Shown: positions 41,859 through 51,026, counted from the first letter of the stretch. The stretch is DNA of 64,000 nt from Marinococcus halotolerans DSM 16375 (GCF_000420725.1 NZ_ATVM01000009.1:45419-109418); one strand, 5' to 3'. Numbers and translations: made by a program. The notes: generated by a model not told the origin, from the letters alone.

Positions 41859-44675
41859 TTACACTTCATTAAAGGAAGGAACATACACTTCTCCCTGATT
41901 ATCTGCCTGTTCAATAATGCGGCGTACCTGTTGGGATAAACTGTTCGGCGGATATGGCTTGGTCAGGTAATGCCTCACATCCATACGGGCCATTCGCTCT
42001 TTATCCTCGTGCAGAGCTGAAGAAATAATAATCGGCACGTCTTCAGTATGGCGGAAAGATTTCAGCTCTTCAATGAACCCCCATCCGTCCATTTCTTCTC
42101 CAAGCATCAGATCCACGACAAAAACCTCCGGCCGCAGTCCCCGTTTTAACGCGTTCAGCGCTTTGTAAGGATTGAAGTAGTGCACCACTTCGTATTTGGC
42201 GTGACGAAGCTCCTCTGAAAGAAGCATCCCGAGGCTCCGGTCGTCTTCTAGTATCAGCACCGAGTGAAGATCACTCTCCTCGGGCAGGTCTTCAATATCG
42301 AAATCGACCCCTGAGATCGGGAAGAATAAGCAGAAGCTGCTGCCTTCCCCTTCTGTCGAATCAACCTCTATCCGGCCTTTATGGTCTTCAACAATTTGCT
42401 TCGTCACTGCAAGTCCGAGACCAGTGCCGCGGATTTTCCTCCGGTCTTCATCATTAATACGGTGAAATTTGCCAAAAAGATGAGGGAGTTCTTTTTCCGG
42501 AATCCCAAGGCCTTCATCCTTTATTCTTACCCTCACCATATTCTGCTCATTAGCAAGCTCAATTTTTACCTCGCCGCCCTCTGGAGAGAATTTTACCGCA
42601 TTGCCAATAATATTGGTAACACCCTGCACAATTTTACCTTTATCTGCATAGATTCTCCCATACTGGAGCCGGTCCTTTACAACAAACGTGTGATCCGGCT
42701 GGTTAGGTTCAAAGGTATCCACTACTTCAAGCATCAGACTGCTGATATCAACCTCTTCCATGCCGTATTCCTGACGGCCGGATTCCATCCGCTGCAGGTC
42801 GAGAAAATCGTTAATCAATGACGTCAGCCTTTCGCCTTCCCGGTGAATAGTTTCTATATACTTTTTCTGCCGGGCTGGTTTTAAATCTTTGACGAGCAGC
42901 AGCTCAGCAAAGCCTAAAATACTCGAAAGCGGTGTCCTGAGCTCGTGGCTTACGGTGCTGACAAGATCTGACTTCATCTGGTCAAGCTCAAATTCTTTTG
43001 TCCGGTTGCGGTGAACAAAAATAGTTCCCTTTTCTTCAGATTCCATCTGCACAGCACGTCCATACAGCTCATAAACATTTACAGCGCTCTCTGTCGTAAT
43101 TTTATATTCGATGCTGTAGTCCGGCACTTCTCCCCCGCCAATAAAAGCCTTGAAATAGTTTCCGACCTTTTCCCGGCAGTCTTCATCAATTTGTTGGATC
43201 CATCCCGACGTCCATTCCGCAAATGGAAGTGTCTGCGTCTCATTTTCTCCTCCCGCACCAATCATACTCCACGTCCAATGATTCGCATGCTCAAGGGTGC
43301 CGTTTTCATTTATGTACTGTATTCCTTCATCTACGCTGTCGATAATGCGCTGGTATAAAAAGCGTTCCTCTTCCGTTTCCTCAAACAGAAGAATACGGCT
43401 GAAGGAGATCGAGGCCTGACGGAGAATGCCGCGCATCGTTTCACGCTCCTGCTCCGAAAATTTATGCCCGGTCCGTACAAATACCGCCGCTCCGATCATT
43501 TCTTTTTTGCTGCTGAACACCGGCAGATACATTTCATACACGGTTGCTTCGTTTGTTCCAAGACCTTCTTCCCCGTCACGTGCTTTACGTTCGATCACAT
43601 GAGCCTGTTTCGTATCAGCGATTAAAGAGAGCGGGCTCCCTTCGGAATGATTTTCAAAATGCTGCTTTTCTTTTTCACTCACCCCGTACCAGGCAGCCTG
43701 CCAGCTGGGCTCTAAAGCTGCAACCATCCCTTTTTCAAAATGAAACAGAGTGTACATTTTAGTAAGCAGCTGTTCCATTAACGCCTGTTTTCCCATCGAA
43801 CCGCTGAACGTTTCGTTCAGCTCATTTAATGTTCTAAGGTATTCCTGCTGCTCCTGCAGCTCGTGCTGCTGGGTGACGAGCTCTTCGTTGCGGTCCATAA
43901 TCGCATTTTGATTCTGCTGGATGCTTGCTGCCATTACGTTAAAGGAACGACTCAGCTCCCCTATTTCATCGCTTCGATGATTATCGGAAATCGATATTTC
44001 TTCGCCGTTTCCTACCTTGGCTGCGGCTTCTTTCATTTCCCACAGCGGGCCGGTAACTTTTCGCAGCAGCAGCCAGACGATAGCACCGAGCGCTATCAGT
44101 ATCGCGATCAAATACAGCAGATAGGCAAGATGCGAGTTTTCGTTCACTTCAAAATACTGCTCATTTACGCTCATCCGTTCAGCCTCAGCCTGGTCGTGCC
44201 CGCTTGATAAACTGTTGATAAGGGCTCCGACCTGAGAGCTGACCTGTTCACGGTTTTCAATAGTCGTGCTGCCGGATTCTACCGCTTCGGTCAGCTGCGG
44301 CAGCCAGTCGTTTTCATAGTCATCCAGAAACTGTTCCGTCTGAGCGACCAAATCGGTCTCCGCTTTATTCAGGCTCCGGTACTCCTCGAGCTGGGTTCTC
44401 GCAGCACTTAAGCTTCTCTCAATGTCCTCCCGCTCACTTTCGTCTCCAAAAGCAAGATAGCCACGGCCGGCAATAATAATCTGCTGGGTGTAAAATTCCA
44501 GATCTGCAAGCACGTTCTGCGTGTCCCGCCACTGTCTGGACTCGTTTTCAAGCTCCTGCTGATTCGAGCTCATATACGCGTGCTGTCCGATCCCTCCGGC
44601 AGCAGCCAGCACTAATACGAGCAGGAAAATGATGCTGAATCTCCGATGGAGACGGCTTTTTATGTATTTAAGCAT
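41859..44675 (-). CDS. Hybrid sensor histidine kinase with C-terminal receiver
   Basis: Start MLKYIKSRLHRRFS at 44675 is preferred (GGAGGAG 8 nt upstream, overlapping the previous gene); 938 residues. Order: membrane helix 13-33, extracytoplasmic four-helix sensor to about 183, membrane helix 184-204, HAMP to about 260, coiled coil, GAF-like region about 280-435, PAS-like region about 440-570, HisKA with phospho-His in STVSHELRTPLSSILGFAEL, HATPase with NIIGNAVKFSPEGG and GTGLGLAVTKQIVEDH, then a receiver with VVDLMLGEEMDGWGF and TKPYPP. It probably passes phosphate to the Hpt and receiver modules encoded just upstream. Signal unknown. Confidence 0.9.
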   Translation of the reverse strand: MLKYIKSRLHRRFSIIFLLVLVLAAAGGIGQHAYMSSNQQELENESRQWRDTQNVLADLEFYTQQIIIAGRGYLAFGDESEREDIERSLSAARTQLEEYRSLNKAETDLVAQTEQFLDDYENDWLPQLTEAVESGSTTIENREQVSSQVGALINSLSSGHDQAEAERMSVNEQYFEVNENSHLAYLLYLIAILIALGAIVWLLLRKVTGPLWEMKEAAAKVGNGEEISISDNHRSDEIGELSRSFNVMAASIQQNQNAIMDRNEELVTQQHELQEQQEYLRTLNELNETFSGSMGKQALMEQLLTKMYTLFHFEKGMVAALEPSWQAAWYGVSEKEKQHFENHSEGSPLSLIADTKQAHVIERKARDGEEGLGTNEATVYEMYLPVFSSKKEMIGAAVFVRTGHKFSEQERETMRGILRQASISFSRILLFEETEEERFLYQRIIDSVDEGIQYINENGTLEHANHWTWSMIGAGGENETQTLPFAEWTSGWIQQIDEDCREKVGNYFKAFIGGGEVPDYSIEYKITTESAVNVYELYGRAVQMESEEKGTIFVHRNRTKEFELDQMKSDLVSTVSHELRTPLSSILGFAELLLVKDLKPARQKKYIETIHREGERLTSLINDFLDLQRMESGRQEYGMEEVDISSLMLEVVDTFEPNQPDHTFVVKDRLQYGRIYADKGKIVQGVTNIIGNAVKFSPEGGEVKIELANEQNMVRVRIKDEGLGIPEKELPHLFGKFHRINDEDRRKIRGTGLGLAVTKQIVEDHKGRIEVDSTEGEGSSFCLFFPISGVDFDIEDLPEESDLHSVLILEDDRSLGMLLSEELRHAKYEVVHYFNPYKALNALKRGLRPEVFVVDLMLGEEMDGWGFIEELKSFRHTEDVPIIISSALHEDKERMARMDVRHYLTKPYPPNSLSQQVRRIIEQADNQGEVYVPSFNEV

Positions 44676-45036
44676 CCAAAAGCTCCTCCACAATCGTAAT
44701 AAGCAGAGCCGGGCTGAACGGTTTGGAAACAAATTCCATCACGCCTGCTTTTCTCGCTTCCTCTTCGTCTTTATCCCGCGATTTCGCTGTAATCATCAGT
44801 GTTTTCATATTTTCGAGCTTCCCATCCTTTCGAAGCATGGAAACAACCTCCACCCCGTTATATCCAGGCATCATGTTGTCGATAATTAAAAGATCGTAAG
44901 AGGCAGTGCTCGCTTTTTCGTATGCTTCCTTCCCGTCTGCTGCTTCGTCAATTATGTACTCCTCTTCGTCCTCCAGTGTGTCCACGACAAGCATTCGAAG
45001 GACTTCCGCATCGTCGGCTACCAGTATTTTGTACAT
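44668..45036 (-). CDS. Single-domain response regulator (CheY-like)
   Basis: A 122-residue stand-alone receiver. The acidic pocket is D8/D9 (LVADD), phospho-acceptor D53 (LLIIDNMMPGYNG), T83 and K105 (VSKPFSP). There is no output domain, so it should act by phosphate relay or protein contact. It lies 20 bp after the GGDEF gene and overlaps the kinase gene by 8 bp, forming one operon. Confidence 0.92.
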   Translation of the reverse strand: MYKILVADDAEVLRMLVVDTLEDEEEYIIDEAADGKEAYEKASTASYDLLIIDNMMPGYNGVEVVSMLRKDGKLENMKTLMITAKSRDKDEEEARKAGVMEFVSKPFSPALLITIVEELLDA

Positions 45037-45056
45037 TTCCTCCCGCCTTTCCCTGC

Positions 45057-46655
45057 TTACAGCACCCGCTGAATCAATCGTTTTGCACGCGCCACGAGCT
45101 CTTCTTTTCGAAATGGCTTCATCAAATAATCATCGGCTCCGAGTTCAAGTGCATGAACAATATCCTCTTCGTTCCGGTTGCCTGTAAGCATTAATATGAT
45201 CATGTTGCTCGACGGATATTTCCCGCGGAGCTTTTTAAGTACTGCAAATCCGTCCATCCTGGGCATGGTAACATCCAGTACGACAAAATAACGCTGCCCG
45301 CGTTCATAGTTTTCTTTTTCAAAAAATGCTTCTCCGGACGAGAAATACGTGGTCCGTATCCGGTACCTCGCAATATTCAACTGGTGAAACTGGCCAGCGA
45401 CAAAGGAAGCCATCGCTTCATCATCATCGATGATAAATACATTTATGTAGGGAAGATCGATAGTGGTTTTACCTGAATAGGAGACAACGGCGTTTCGGCC
45501 GGCATCCTTTGCTTCAAGCATAGCTGCGTCTGCTTCATTGATCAACTCCTGCAGGGAAGCATGATTAGTCGTTGCTGTTGACGTTCCCGCTGTAAACCCG
45601 AGCCGGTAAGGCAGACGACGCCCCGCTACGAAATCGGCAAAGGAATGCTGCAGGCGCTTCATGATCTTTTCTGTTTCTTCTGAAAAGGTCTGCTGGAAAA
45701 TAAATAAAAATTCGTCACCGCCCAGGCGGATCAAGTGATCGCTCGGACGCTTCTGGGAAAACATGTGGCTGACAAACCACCTGAGCACCTGATCGCCTTC
45801 CTCGTGACCGTAGCTGTCATTGATCTGCTTGAAGTGATCAAGGTCCGTCAGCGCTATAGAAAAAGGCTTACCACTCCGTTTAAATTCTGCCCACAGACGG
45901 CTTTCCTCCATTTCGAGCATTTTACGGTTATAGGCGCCCGTCAGCTCGTCCACCGTGAGCGCTTCTTTCATCGGGGCCTGCCACTCCAGATGACGATGAA
46001 TGACCTGCACCATTTCGATCGTGGAATACGGTGGTTTGATCACAAAGGAGGCCCCGTCTTCATACAGTTTATCTGCTCTCTTCCTGTCTATTCCGCCGCT
46101 GCAAAACACAACCACAGGCACCAGCGCATCTCTCGCTGCATCTTTGATACGTTTAATGATTGTCCTCCCCCCCCCCCCCCCCCGCACGGCCAGTTCTTCC
46201 GAGAGCAGGATCATTTCTGGATGGAATTCCTCTATTTTCTCCATAAGCTTTCTCCGGTCAGAAGCAAGCAGCACATGGTGCCCGAGCGTCTCAAGCTGTT
46301 CTTTCACCTCATACAAAACCTGCAGCGATGTATGCCCGAGAAGCACAAATGAAGATTCTTCTTCGGGGGCGTCATAGGAGATAGGAAGTTTTTCCGTTTC
46401 ACTTTCCTCCTCAAGCACGTTCATGATTTTTTCTGCGTATGTCTTCCGGACTTCTGCGGGAGCCTCTGCGCTAAGCGCCCGCATCGCTTCCTCCGCCATT
46501 TCAGCTGCCTGCCCCAGGCCGATCGTGGCGCCGGTGCCTTTAATCGTGTGCAGCCACCTGTGCATTTCATCAAAATCTTTGTACCATTTTTGTTCTAAGT
46601 ATTCATGCTGCTTTTTAATATTTTCAATAAAGGTTTTCTGATACTGTTTCATCAT
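45057..46655 (-). CDS. Hpt - degenerate receiver - GGDEF - receiver protein (diguanylate cyclase)
   Basis: Start at 46655 (MMKQYQKTF) is chosen, with AAGGG 8-9 nt upstream; 532 residues. Order: Hpt domain with phospho-His H36 (RWLHTIKGTGATIG), a degenerate receiver about 102-222 with Ser152 at the usual Asp position, GGDEF cyclase domain about 232-395 with intact GGDEF at 312-316, and a C-terminal receiver with D461 (VVLDVTMPRMDG), T491 and K513. Product would be c-di-GMP under phosphorelay control. A run of 17 G in the coding strand encodes Gly159-163 in the degenerate receiver. One-base gain or loss gives early stops, so the gene may be phase-variable. Confidence 0.9.
   Translation of the reverse strand: MMKQYQKTFIENIKKQHEYLEQKWYKDFDEMHRWLHTIKGTGATIGLGQAAEMAEEAMRALSAEAPAEVRKTYAEKIMNVLEEESETEKLPISYDAPEEESSFVLLGHTSLQVLYEVKEQLETLGHHVLLASDRRKLMEKIEEFHPEMILLSEELAVRGGGGGRTIIKRIKDAARDALVPVVVFCSGGIDRKRADKLYEDGASFVIKPPYSTIEMVQVIHRHLEWQAPMKEALTVDELTGAYNRKMLEMEESRLWAEFKRSGKPFSIALTDLDHFKQINDSYGHEEGDQVLRWFVSHMFSQKRPSDHLIRLGGDEFLFIFQQTFSEETEKIMKRLQHSFADFVAGRRLPYRLGFTAGTSTATTNHASLQELINEADAAMLEAKDAGRNAVVSYSGKTTIDLPYINVFIIDDDEAMASFVAGQFHQLNIARYRIRTTYFSSGEAFFEKENYERGQRYFVVLDVTMPRMDGFAVLKKLRGKYPSSNMIILMLTGNRNEEDIVHALELGADDYLMKPFRKEELVARAKRLIQRVL
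46167..46183 (-). repeat. Homopolymer of 17 C (17 G in the coding strand) inside the GGDEF gene
   Basis: The plus strand shows an unbroken run of 17 C. In the coding frame it reads as the last two bases of an Arg codon plus five Gly codons, then AGG. With 18 G the frame hits TAA after four further codons; with 16 G it hits TAG after roughly 25. Only lengths of 14, 17 or 20 keep the full protein. Confidence 0.95.
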
Positions 46656-46818
46656 AAAGATATCCCTTCTAACCATTATTATCTGCTTCCATTATATACT
46701 ATTTAACCGTGTCAAAAGTAGCTTAATACAAGAAAAAATACTCCTGTTTTAAAAACAGAAATTTTTAAGCTTTCTATAGAAACAGCGAAAAGGTATATAT
46801 ATATCAGCGTTTTGACGC

Positions 46819-46847
46819 AAAAAAACGCCCCGGTGATTGCCGGGGCG
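46819..46847 (-). terminator. Intrinsic terminator of the NERD gene
   Basis: On the minus strand CGCCCCGG pairs with CCGGGGCG (46840-46847 with 46826-46833), 6-nt loop, then TTTTTTTGC. Confidence 0.92.
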
Positions 46848-46863
46848 GCTTCTGCATAGTGAT

Positions 46864-47751
46864 CTACGAAACATAATTTGTCGTAATGATAGAGCGCTCC
46901 ATTTGATACAGCTGCTCCTGGGAGTACAAGGGCGCGTTTTGGGAAAACTGCTCGTGAAAGAAAGCCCGCAGTGCTGCTTCCGTCGTAAAACGATGGGTAT
47001 AAGCATCTACCGACACATCCTGGACAAACCGGTCATCCTGCGTGTTCGAATGGCCGAAGAAAATAATCGGCGTCACTTCACCCGGGTTGTGCTTTTCCCT
47101 GCGCAGAAAGTCTTCTGTAATCGAAGCCGTCGCTTTGGCGTGTTCAATCGGACTGTCGTGTACTTCAAATGTCCCTGACCGAACGTGTCCCCGGCTTGTG
47201 TTTTGAAATACCATCGTCGTTTCCACGTCTTCTTCAAGGTCCGGATACAGTGTATCAAGTACAAAATCAAGCGTTCCGGCATTGTGTTTACTGACCCCGT
47301 GAATAATATGGCCTTTCCATTTCTGCGTCTCAAGCACATACAGCCCCCGGGTCGTCAAAACGACGTGGTCCACCTGGCGGGTCGACAGCTCCGTCCGTTC
47401 GTCCAGCGGCACATATACGTGTCCGGAAATCAACATTTCATCCACGGCAATCTGATTTGCTTCTACAAGGTCATTTTTAATGCTTCGAAGCAGCTCATGC
47501 GTTTTCATTTCTTCCGGTTCCCGTGAAATTTTCTCCAAATGATAAATATAATCCGTCAGTTTCCCTTTTTCTTCCTCATACTTGCCGCGTATCGCCTGGA
47601 TATCCTCGCGGTACTGCGAACTTTTTCCTTCAATCTCTTCTTCCATTTTTCTATCGTACTGCCGGACTTTTTTTAAATACTGGTCCCGCTGAATTAAAAT
47701 GACTGCTCCAATAATAATTAAGGCTATAATAACTGTAACCGCTATACCCAT
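46864..47751 (-). CDS. Membrane-anchored NERD domain protein
   Basis: Start at 47751 (MGIAVTVIIALIII) follows GGAAGAGGTGCTTAT; 295 residues. A membrane helix at 3-20 is followed by a coiled coil (about 22-75) and a nuclease-related domain. The NERD core reads RQVDHVVLTTRGLYVLETQKWKG: D128 and E141 are in place, but the usual Lys of E-x-K is Gln143, with Lys144 next to it. It may be a DNA-binding or altered nuclease rather than a standard one. Function in bacilli is unknown. It is divergent from the DNA glycosylase gene. Confidence 0.82.
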   Translation of the reverse strand: MGIAVTVIIALIIIGAVILIQRDQYLKKVRQYDRKMEEEIEGKSSQYREDIQAIRGKYEEEKGKLTDYIYHLEKISREPEEMKTHELLRSIKNDLVEANQIAVDEMLISGHVYVPLDERTELSTRQVDHVVLTTRGLYVLETQKWKGHIIHGVSKHNAGTLDFVLDTLYPDLEEDVETTMVFQNTSRGHVRSGTFEVHDSPIEHAKATASITEDFLRREKHNPGEVTPIIFFGHSNTQDDRFVQDVSVDAYTHRFTTEAALRAFFHEQFSQNAPLYSQEQLYQMERSIITTNYVS

Positions 47752-47913
47752 ATAAGCACCTCTTCCATCTCCTGCCTTAATATTTTTACTATGACCCGGG
47801 ATTTGGTACACTAAAAAACGCTTCTTATTCGCTATGTAAAACTATATACATTATATTTCTATCATAATCAATATATTCCTTTTCGTATACACCAAAAGAA
47901 AGGATTCTTCTCT

Positions 47914-48510
47914 ATGACATTTTATCCTGTTGTTCCAAAAGACTTTTACGAAAAACCGACGCTCGAGCTGTCCCGGGCACTGATCGGCTGTGTACTCGTA
48001 CATGAGACGCCGGAAGGCCCTGCAGCCGGCAGAATCGTTGAAACGGAAGCTTATATAGGTCCCGTGGACCGTGCTGCCCACAGCTACAATTACCGCAGAA
48101 CAAAGCGGACTGACGTAATGTTCTTTCCCCCGGGGCGCGTATATATGTATACGATGCACACCCATGCGCTTCTAAATATCGTCAGCGGGGTAGAAGAGTC
48201 CCCGGAAGCTGTCCTTATCCGCGCTGTCGAGCCTGTAGCAGGCCATGAGCTCATTCAAAAACGCCGGCACCGTGTCCGCGGCATTCAGCAGACAAACGGC
48301 CCCGGCAAGTTAACGAAAGCTCTTGGCATTGATATGAGCTACTACGGGCATGAACTTGACCGCCCGCCGCTGTATCTGTCACCAAAAGATTATGAACCCG
48401 AGGTTCAAAGCGGCCCGCGCGTGGGTATTTCCGGAAGCGGCGAAGCACGTCATTATCCGTGGCGATTCTTCGAAGCCGAAAATCCCTACGTATCTAAATG
48501 GAGGGCCTGA
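47914..48510 (+). CDS. DNA-3-methyladenine glycosylase (AAG/MPG family)
   Basis: A 198-residue base-excision glycosylase removing alkylated or deaminated purines. Family motifs: LSRALIGCVLV, then GRIVETEAYIGPVDRAAHSY with the catalytic Glu in VETEAY, FFPPGRVYMYTMHTHALLNIV, EAVLIRAVEPVAG, and NGPGKLTKALGI. ATG follows AAAGGATTCTTCTCT. It is a single gene converging on the YhfP-like gene with only 6 bp between stops and no visible terminator. Confidence 0.93.
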   Translation: MTFYPVVPKDFYEKPTLELSRALIGCVLVHETPEGPAAGRIVETEAYIGPVDRAAHSYNYRRTKRTDVMFFPPGRVYMYTMHTHALLNIVSGVEESPEAVLIRAVEPVAGHELIQKRRHRVRGIQQTNGPGKLTKALGIDMSYYGHELDRPPLYLSPKDYEPEVQSGPRVGISGSGEARHYPWRFFEAENPYVSKWRA

Positions 48511-48516
48511 GTCCTG

Positions 48517-49512
48517 TTATTTCAAAGCGACGACGCGGCGGCCCTGAATACGACTTTCCAAAATAGCGTCAAGATCCTCCGCCAAATCGTCCAGAGTGGT
48601 CTCGCTTGCAATCGTATCAAGCATTGATTGAATTTTCAGGTCATCTGCGAGCCGGTTCCACACGTGCTGCCTTTTTTCTGCCGGACAATAAACAGAATCA
48701 ATTCCAGCCAGATTGACACCTCTTAAAATAAACGGATGAACCGTCGTAGGAACGTCTGTCCCTCCGGTAAGTCCGCTGACAGCTGCGGTGCCGTGATATT
48801 TCATCGTACTCAGCAGGTAGGCAAGCGTTTCTCCCCCAACCGGGTCCACGGCACCGGCCCACATCGCCTTGCCAAGCGGCTTTCGTTTATCCGGATTCAC
48901 GTCTTCGCGGGAGAGAATACGGCCTGCTCCAATACTGCGGAGGTAATCATGGGCTTCGGCATTCCCGGTAACGGCTGCAACGTCATATCCAAGGGAGTGA
49001 AGCATCGCTACGGCCATGCTTCCGACACCGCCAGTAGCACCGGTTACAACGACCTCGCCCTTTTCAGGAGTGACTCCTTCCTCTTCCAGGCGCACGACCG
49101 ATAATCCTGCTGTAAATCCGGCAGTACCAAAAATCATGGCTTCTCTTGGGGTCATCCCCTCCGGCAGCTTTACTACCCAGTCAGCTGGCACTCTTGCTTT
49201 TTCCGCATAGCCGCCGTGATAGGCCACTCCGAGCTCGTAGCCTGTAACGAGCACCTCGTCGCCCTCCTGATATCTCGAATCATTGGATGAGGCGACAACG
49301 CCGGCGAGATCGATGCCTGGAATCAGTGGGTAGCCCTGGGCAATCTGGCTTCCAGGAGCTGCTGCCATTCCGTCTTTATAGTTGATGCTTGAATAGTGCA
49401 CATCGATGGTGACGTCGCCTTCAGGCAGGTCGCTTTCTTCCAGCGTACGTACCTCTTTTGTAACTTCTCCCTGGTCGTTTTTATCCACGACCAGCGCCTT
49501 AAATGTACTCAT
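48517..49512 (-). CDS. YhdH/YhfP family NADPH oxidoreductase (acrylyl-CoA reductase type)
   Basis: Medium-chain dehydrogenase of 331 residues. Start MSTFKALVVDKNDQG at 49512 follows GGAGGTGGAAAGT and is preferred over the ATG at 49527. Features: HYSSINYKDGMAAAPGSQIA, IPGIDLAGVV, GYELGVAYHGGYAEKARVPADW, and the NADPH fold VVVTGATGGVGSMAVAMLHSLG. There are no zinc ligands. Members reduce acrylyl-CoA or quinones. The substrate is not certain. Confidence 0.88.
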   Translation of the reverse strand: MSTFKALVVDKNDQGEVTKEVRTLEESDLPEGDVTIDVHYSSINYKDGMAAAPGSQIAQGYPLIPGIDLAGVVASSNDSRYQEGDEVLVTGYELGVAYHGGYAEKARVPADWVVKLPEGMTPREAMIFGTAGFTAGLSVVRLEEEGVTPEKGEVVVTGATGGVGSMAVAMLHSLGYDVAAVTGNAEAHDYLRSIGAGRILSREDVNPDKRKPLGKAMWAGAVDPVGGETLAYLLSTMKYHGTAAVSGLTGGTDVPTTVHPFILRGVNLAGIDSVYCPAEKRQHVWNRLADDLKIQSMLDTIASETTLDDLAEDLDAILESRIQGRRVVALK

Positions 49513-49576
49513 ACTTTCCACCTCCATAAAATGATCCTCTACTCTATTCCCATAAAAGCTTTATTCCATGCAGAGT

Positions 49577-49618
49577 AAAAAAACAAAAAACACGCGCCTC
49601 CTTCAGGAAGCACGTGTG
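49577..49618 (-). terminator. Intrinsic terminator of guaA-pbuG
   Basis: On the minus strand ACACGTGCTTCC pairs with GGAGGCGCGTGT (12 bp allowing G-U; 49607-49618 with 49590-49601), then TTTTTGTTTTTTT. Confidence 0.92.
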
Positions 49619-49624
49619 GTGTTG

Positions 49625-50938
49625 CTACGGTGTTAAAAATAAGAAAAAGATGATAAACACAAAAAACAAAGCGTACATGATCGGGTTCAGCTGCTTTCCT
49701 CTTCCAGTGAGCACCATTGTGATTGGGTAGAAGATGAAGCCCATGGCAATACCGGTTGCGATACTGTAGGTAAGCGGCATCGAGACTACGGTTAAAAAGG
49801 CTGGCACAGCAATTTCAAGACGCTGCCATTCAATTAAGCGAAGCGACGATACCATCAGTGCCCCTACAATAATAAGAGCCGGAGCTGTTACGGCGCTCGT
49901 TACCACACCGAGAAGCGGTGAGAAAAACAAAGCGGCAAGAAACAACAGCGCCGTAATTATCGATGCAAAACCGGTACGCCCTCCGACAGCTACGCCGGCT
50001 GAGGACTCAATATATGCTGTCGTGGTAGACGTCCCGAGAATCGAGCCGATCACGGTAGCAGAGGAATCCGCCACCAGGGCACGGCCAGCACGCGGCAGTT
50101 TGTTATCTTTTACAAATCCGGCCTGATTGGCTACTGCAAACAAAGTCCCGGCTGTATCAAAAAAGTCTACAAACAAAAACGTAAGCACCACTACGATAAA
50201 TCCAATAACAAAACTTGAATCCCACGAAAAGTCTGCAAGAGAGGTGAAAGCAGCCCCAAAGGTTGGGGCGATACTAGGCACCCCGGAGACAATCTGGCCC
50301 GGAGGCTGAATCTGTCCCACCAATATGCCAGCCAGTGCGGTAATCACCATCCCGTAAAAAATACCTCCACGGATACCCAGGGTCATCAGTATGACGGTAA
50401 CAAGCAGCCCAAATGCCGCAAGCGCAGCCGGACCGGAGGTAAGTGTACCGAGCGTGACGAGCGTAGACTCGTCGGCCACCACAATCTGCGCTCCCTGCAG
50501 GCCGACAAAGGCAATAAACAGTCCAATACCGGCAGAAACAGCGTATTTTAATTCCTCCGGAATCGCGTTAATAATTTTCTCTCTAATACCAAATGTCGTT
50601 AATCCGATGAAGATCATTCCGGAGCAGAATACCCCAAACAGTGCAAGCTCCCAGGGGATCCCCATCGTCAGCACAACGGAATATGTAAAAAAGGCATTAA
50701 GCCCCATCCCCGGTGCCAGAGCTATCGGATATCTGGCAAGCAGCCCCATAATCAATGTGCCGATAGCTGCTGCCAGGGCTGTCGCTACAAACACAGCGGA
50801 CTCATTCATTCCGGCTTCGGCTAAAATACTGGGGTTGACGAATAAAATATACGCCATCGCAAGGAAAGTCGTTAAACCGGCTAACGATTCTTTCTTGTAG
50901 TTCGTTTCATTCTTTGTAAATTCAAAAAAACGATCCAT
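49625..50938 (-). CDS. pbuG: NCS2 family guanine/hypoxanthine permease
   Basis: A 437-residue proton-coupled purine permease of the AzgA-like branch, with 12-14 hydrophobic helices. Matches: MDRFFEFTKNETNYKKESLA, then GLTTFLAMAYILFVNPSIL, GLFIAFVGLQGAQIV, VDFFDTAGTLFAVANQAG, and SSATVIGSILGTSTTTAYIES. PbuG and PbuO differ little in sequence; PbuG fits the place next to guaA. It follows guaA by 88 bp with no separate riboswitch, so it is probably under the guaA riboswitch. Confidence 0.9.
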   Translation of the reverse strand: MDRFFEFTKNETNYKKESLAGLTTFLAMAYILFVNPSILAEAGMNESAVFVATALAAAIGTLIMGLLARYPIALAPGMGLNAFFTYSVVLTMGIPWELALFGVFCSGMIFIGLTTFGIREKIINAIPEELKYAVSAGIGLFIAFVGLQGAQIVVADESTLVTLGTLTSGPAALAAFGLLVTVILMTLGIRGGIFYGMVITALAGILVGQIQPPGQIVSGVPSIAPTFGAAFTSLADFSWDSSFVIGFIVVVLTFLFVDFFDTAGTLFAVANQAGFVKDNKLPRAGRALVADSSATVIGSILGTSTTTAYIESSAGVAVGGRTGFASIITALLFLAALFFSPLLGVVTSAVTAPALIIVGALMVSSLRLIEWQRLEIAVPAFLTVVSMPLTYSIATGIAMGFIFYPITMVLTGRGKQLNPIMYALFFVFIIFFLFLTP

Positions 50939-51026
50939 CCTCTTATCTCTTCCTCTCTTTGCTCTCCCCAGGCAAAACTCTCTCTGATTATATTATATAT
51001 TTACTAAGTGCTTACCGCGCAAGTTC

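Noticed and set aside
46167..46183. Poly-C run as a sequencing or assembly artefact
   Set aside because: It cannot be excluded from sequence alone, but the length given keeps the frame exactly open through GGDEF and the last receiver, which favours a real tract.
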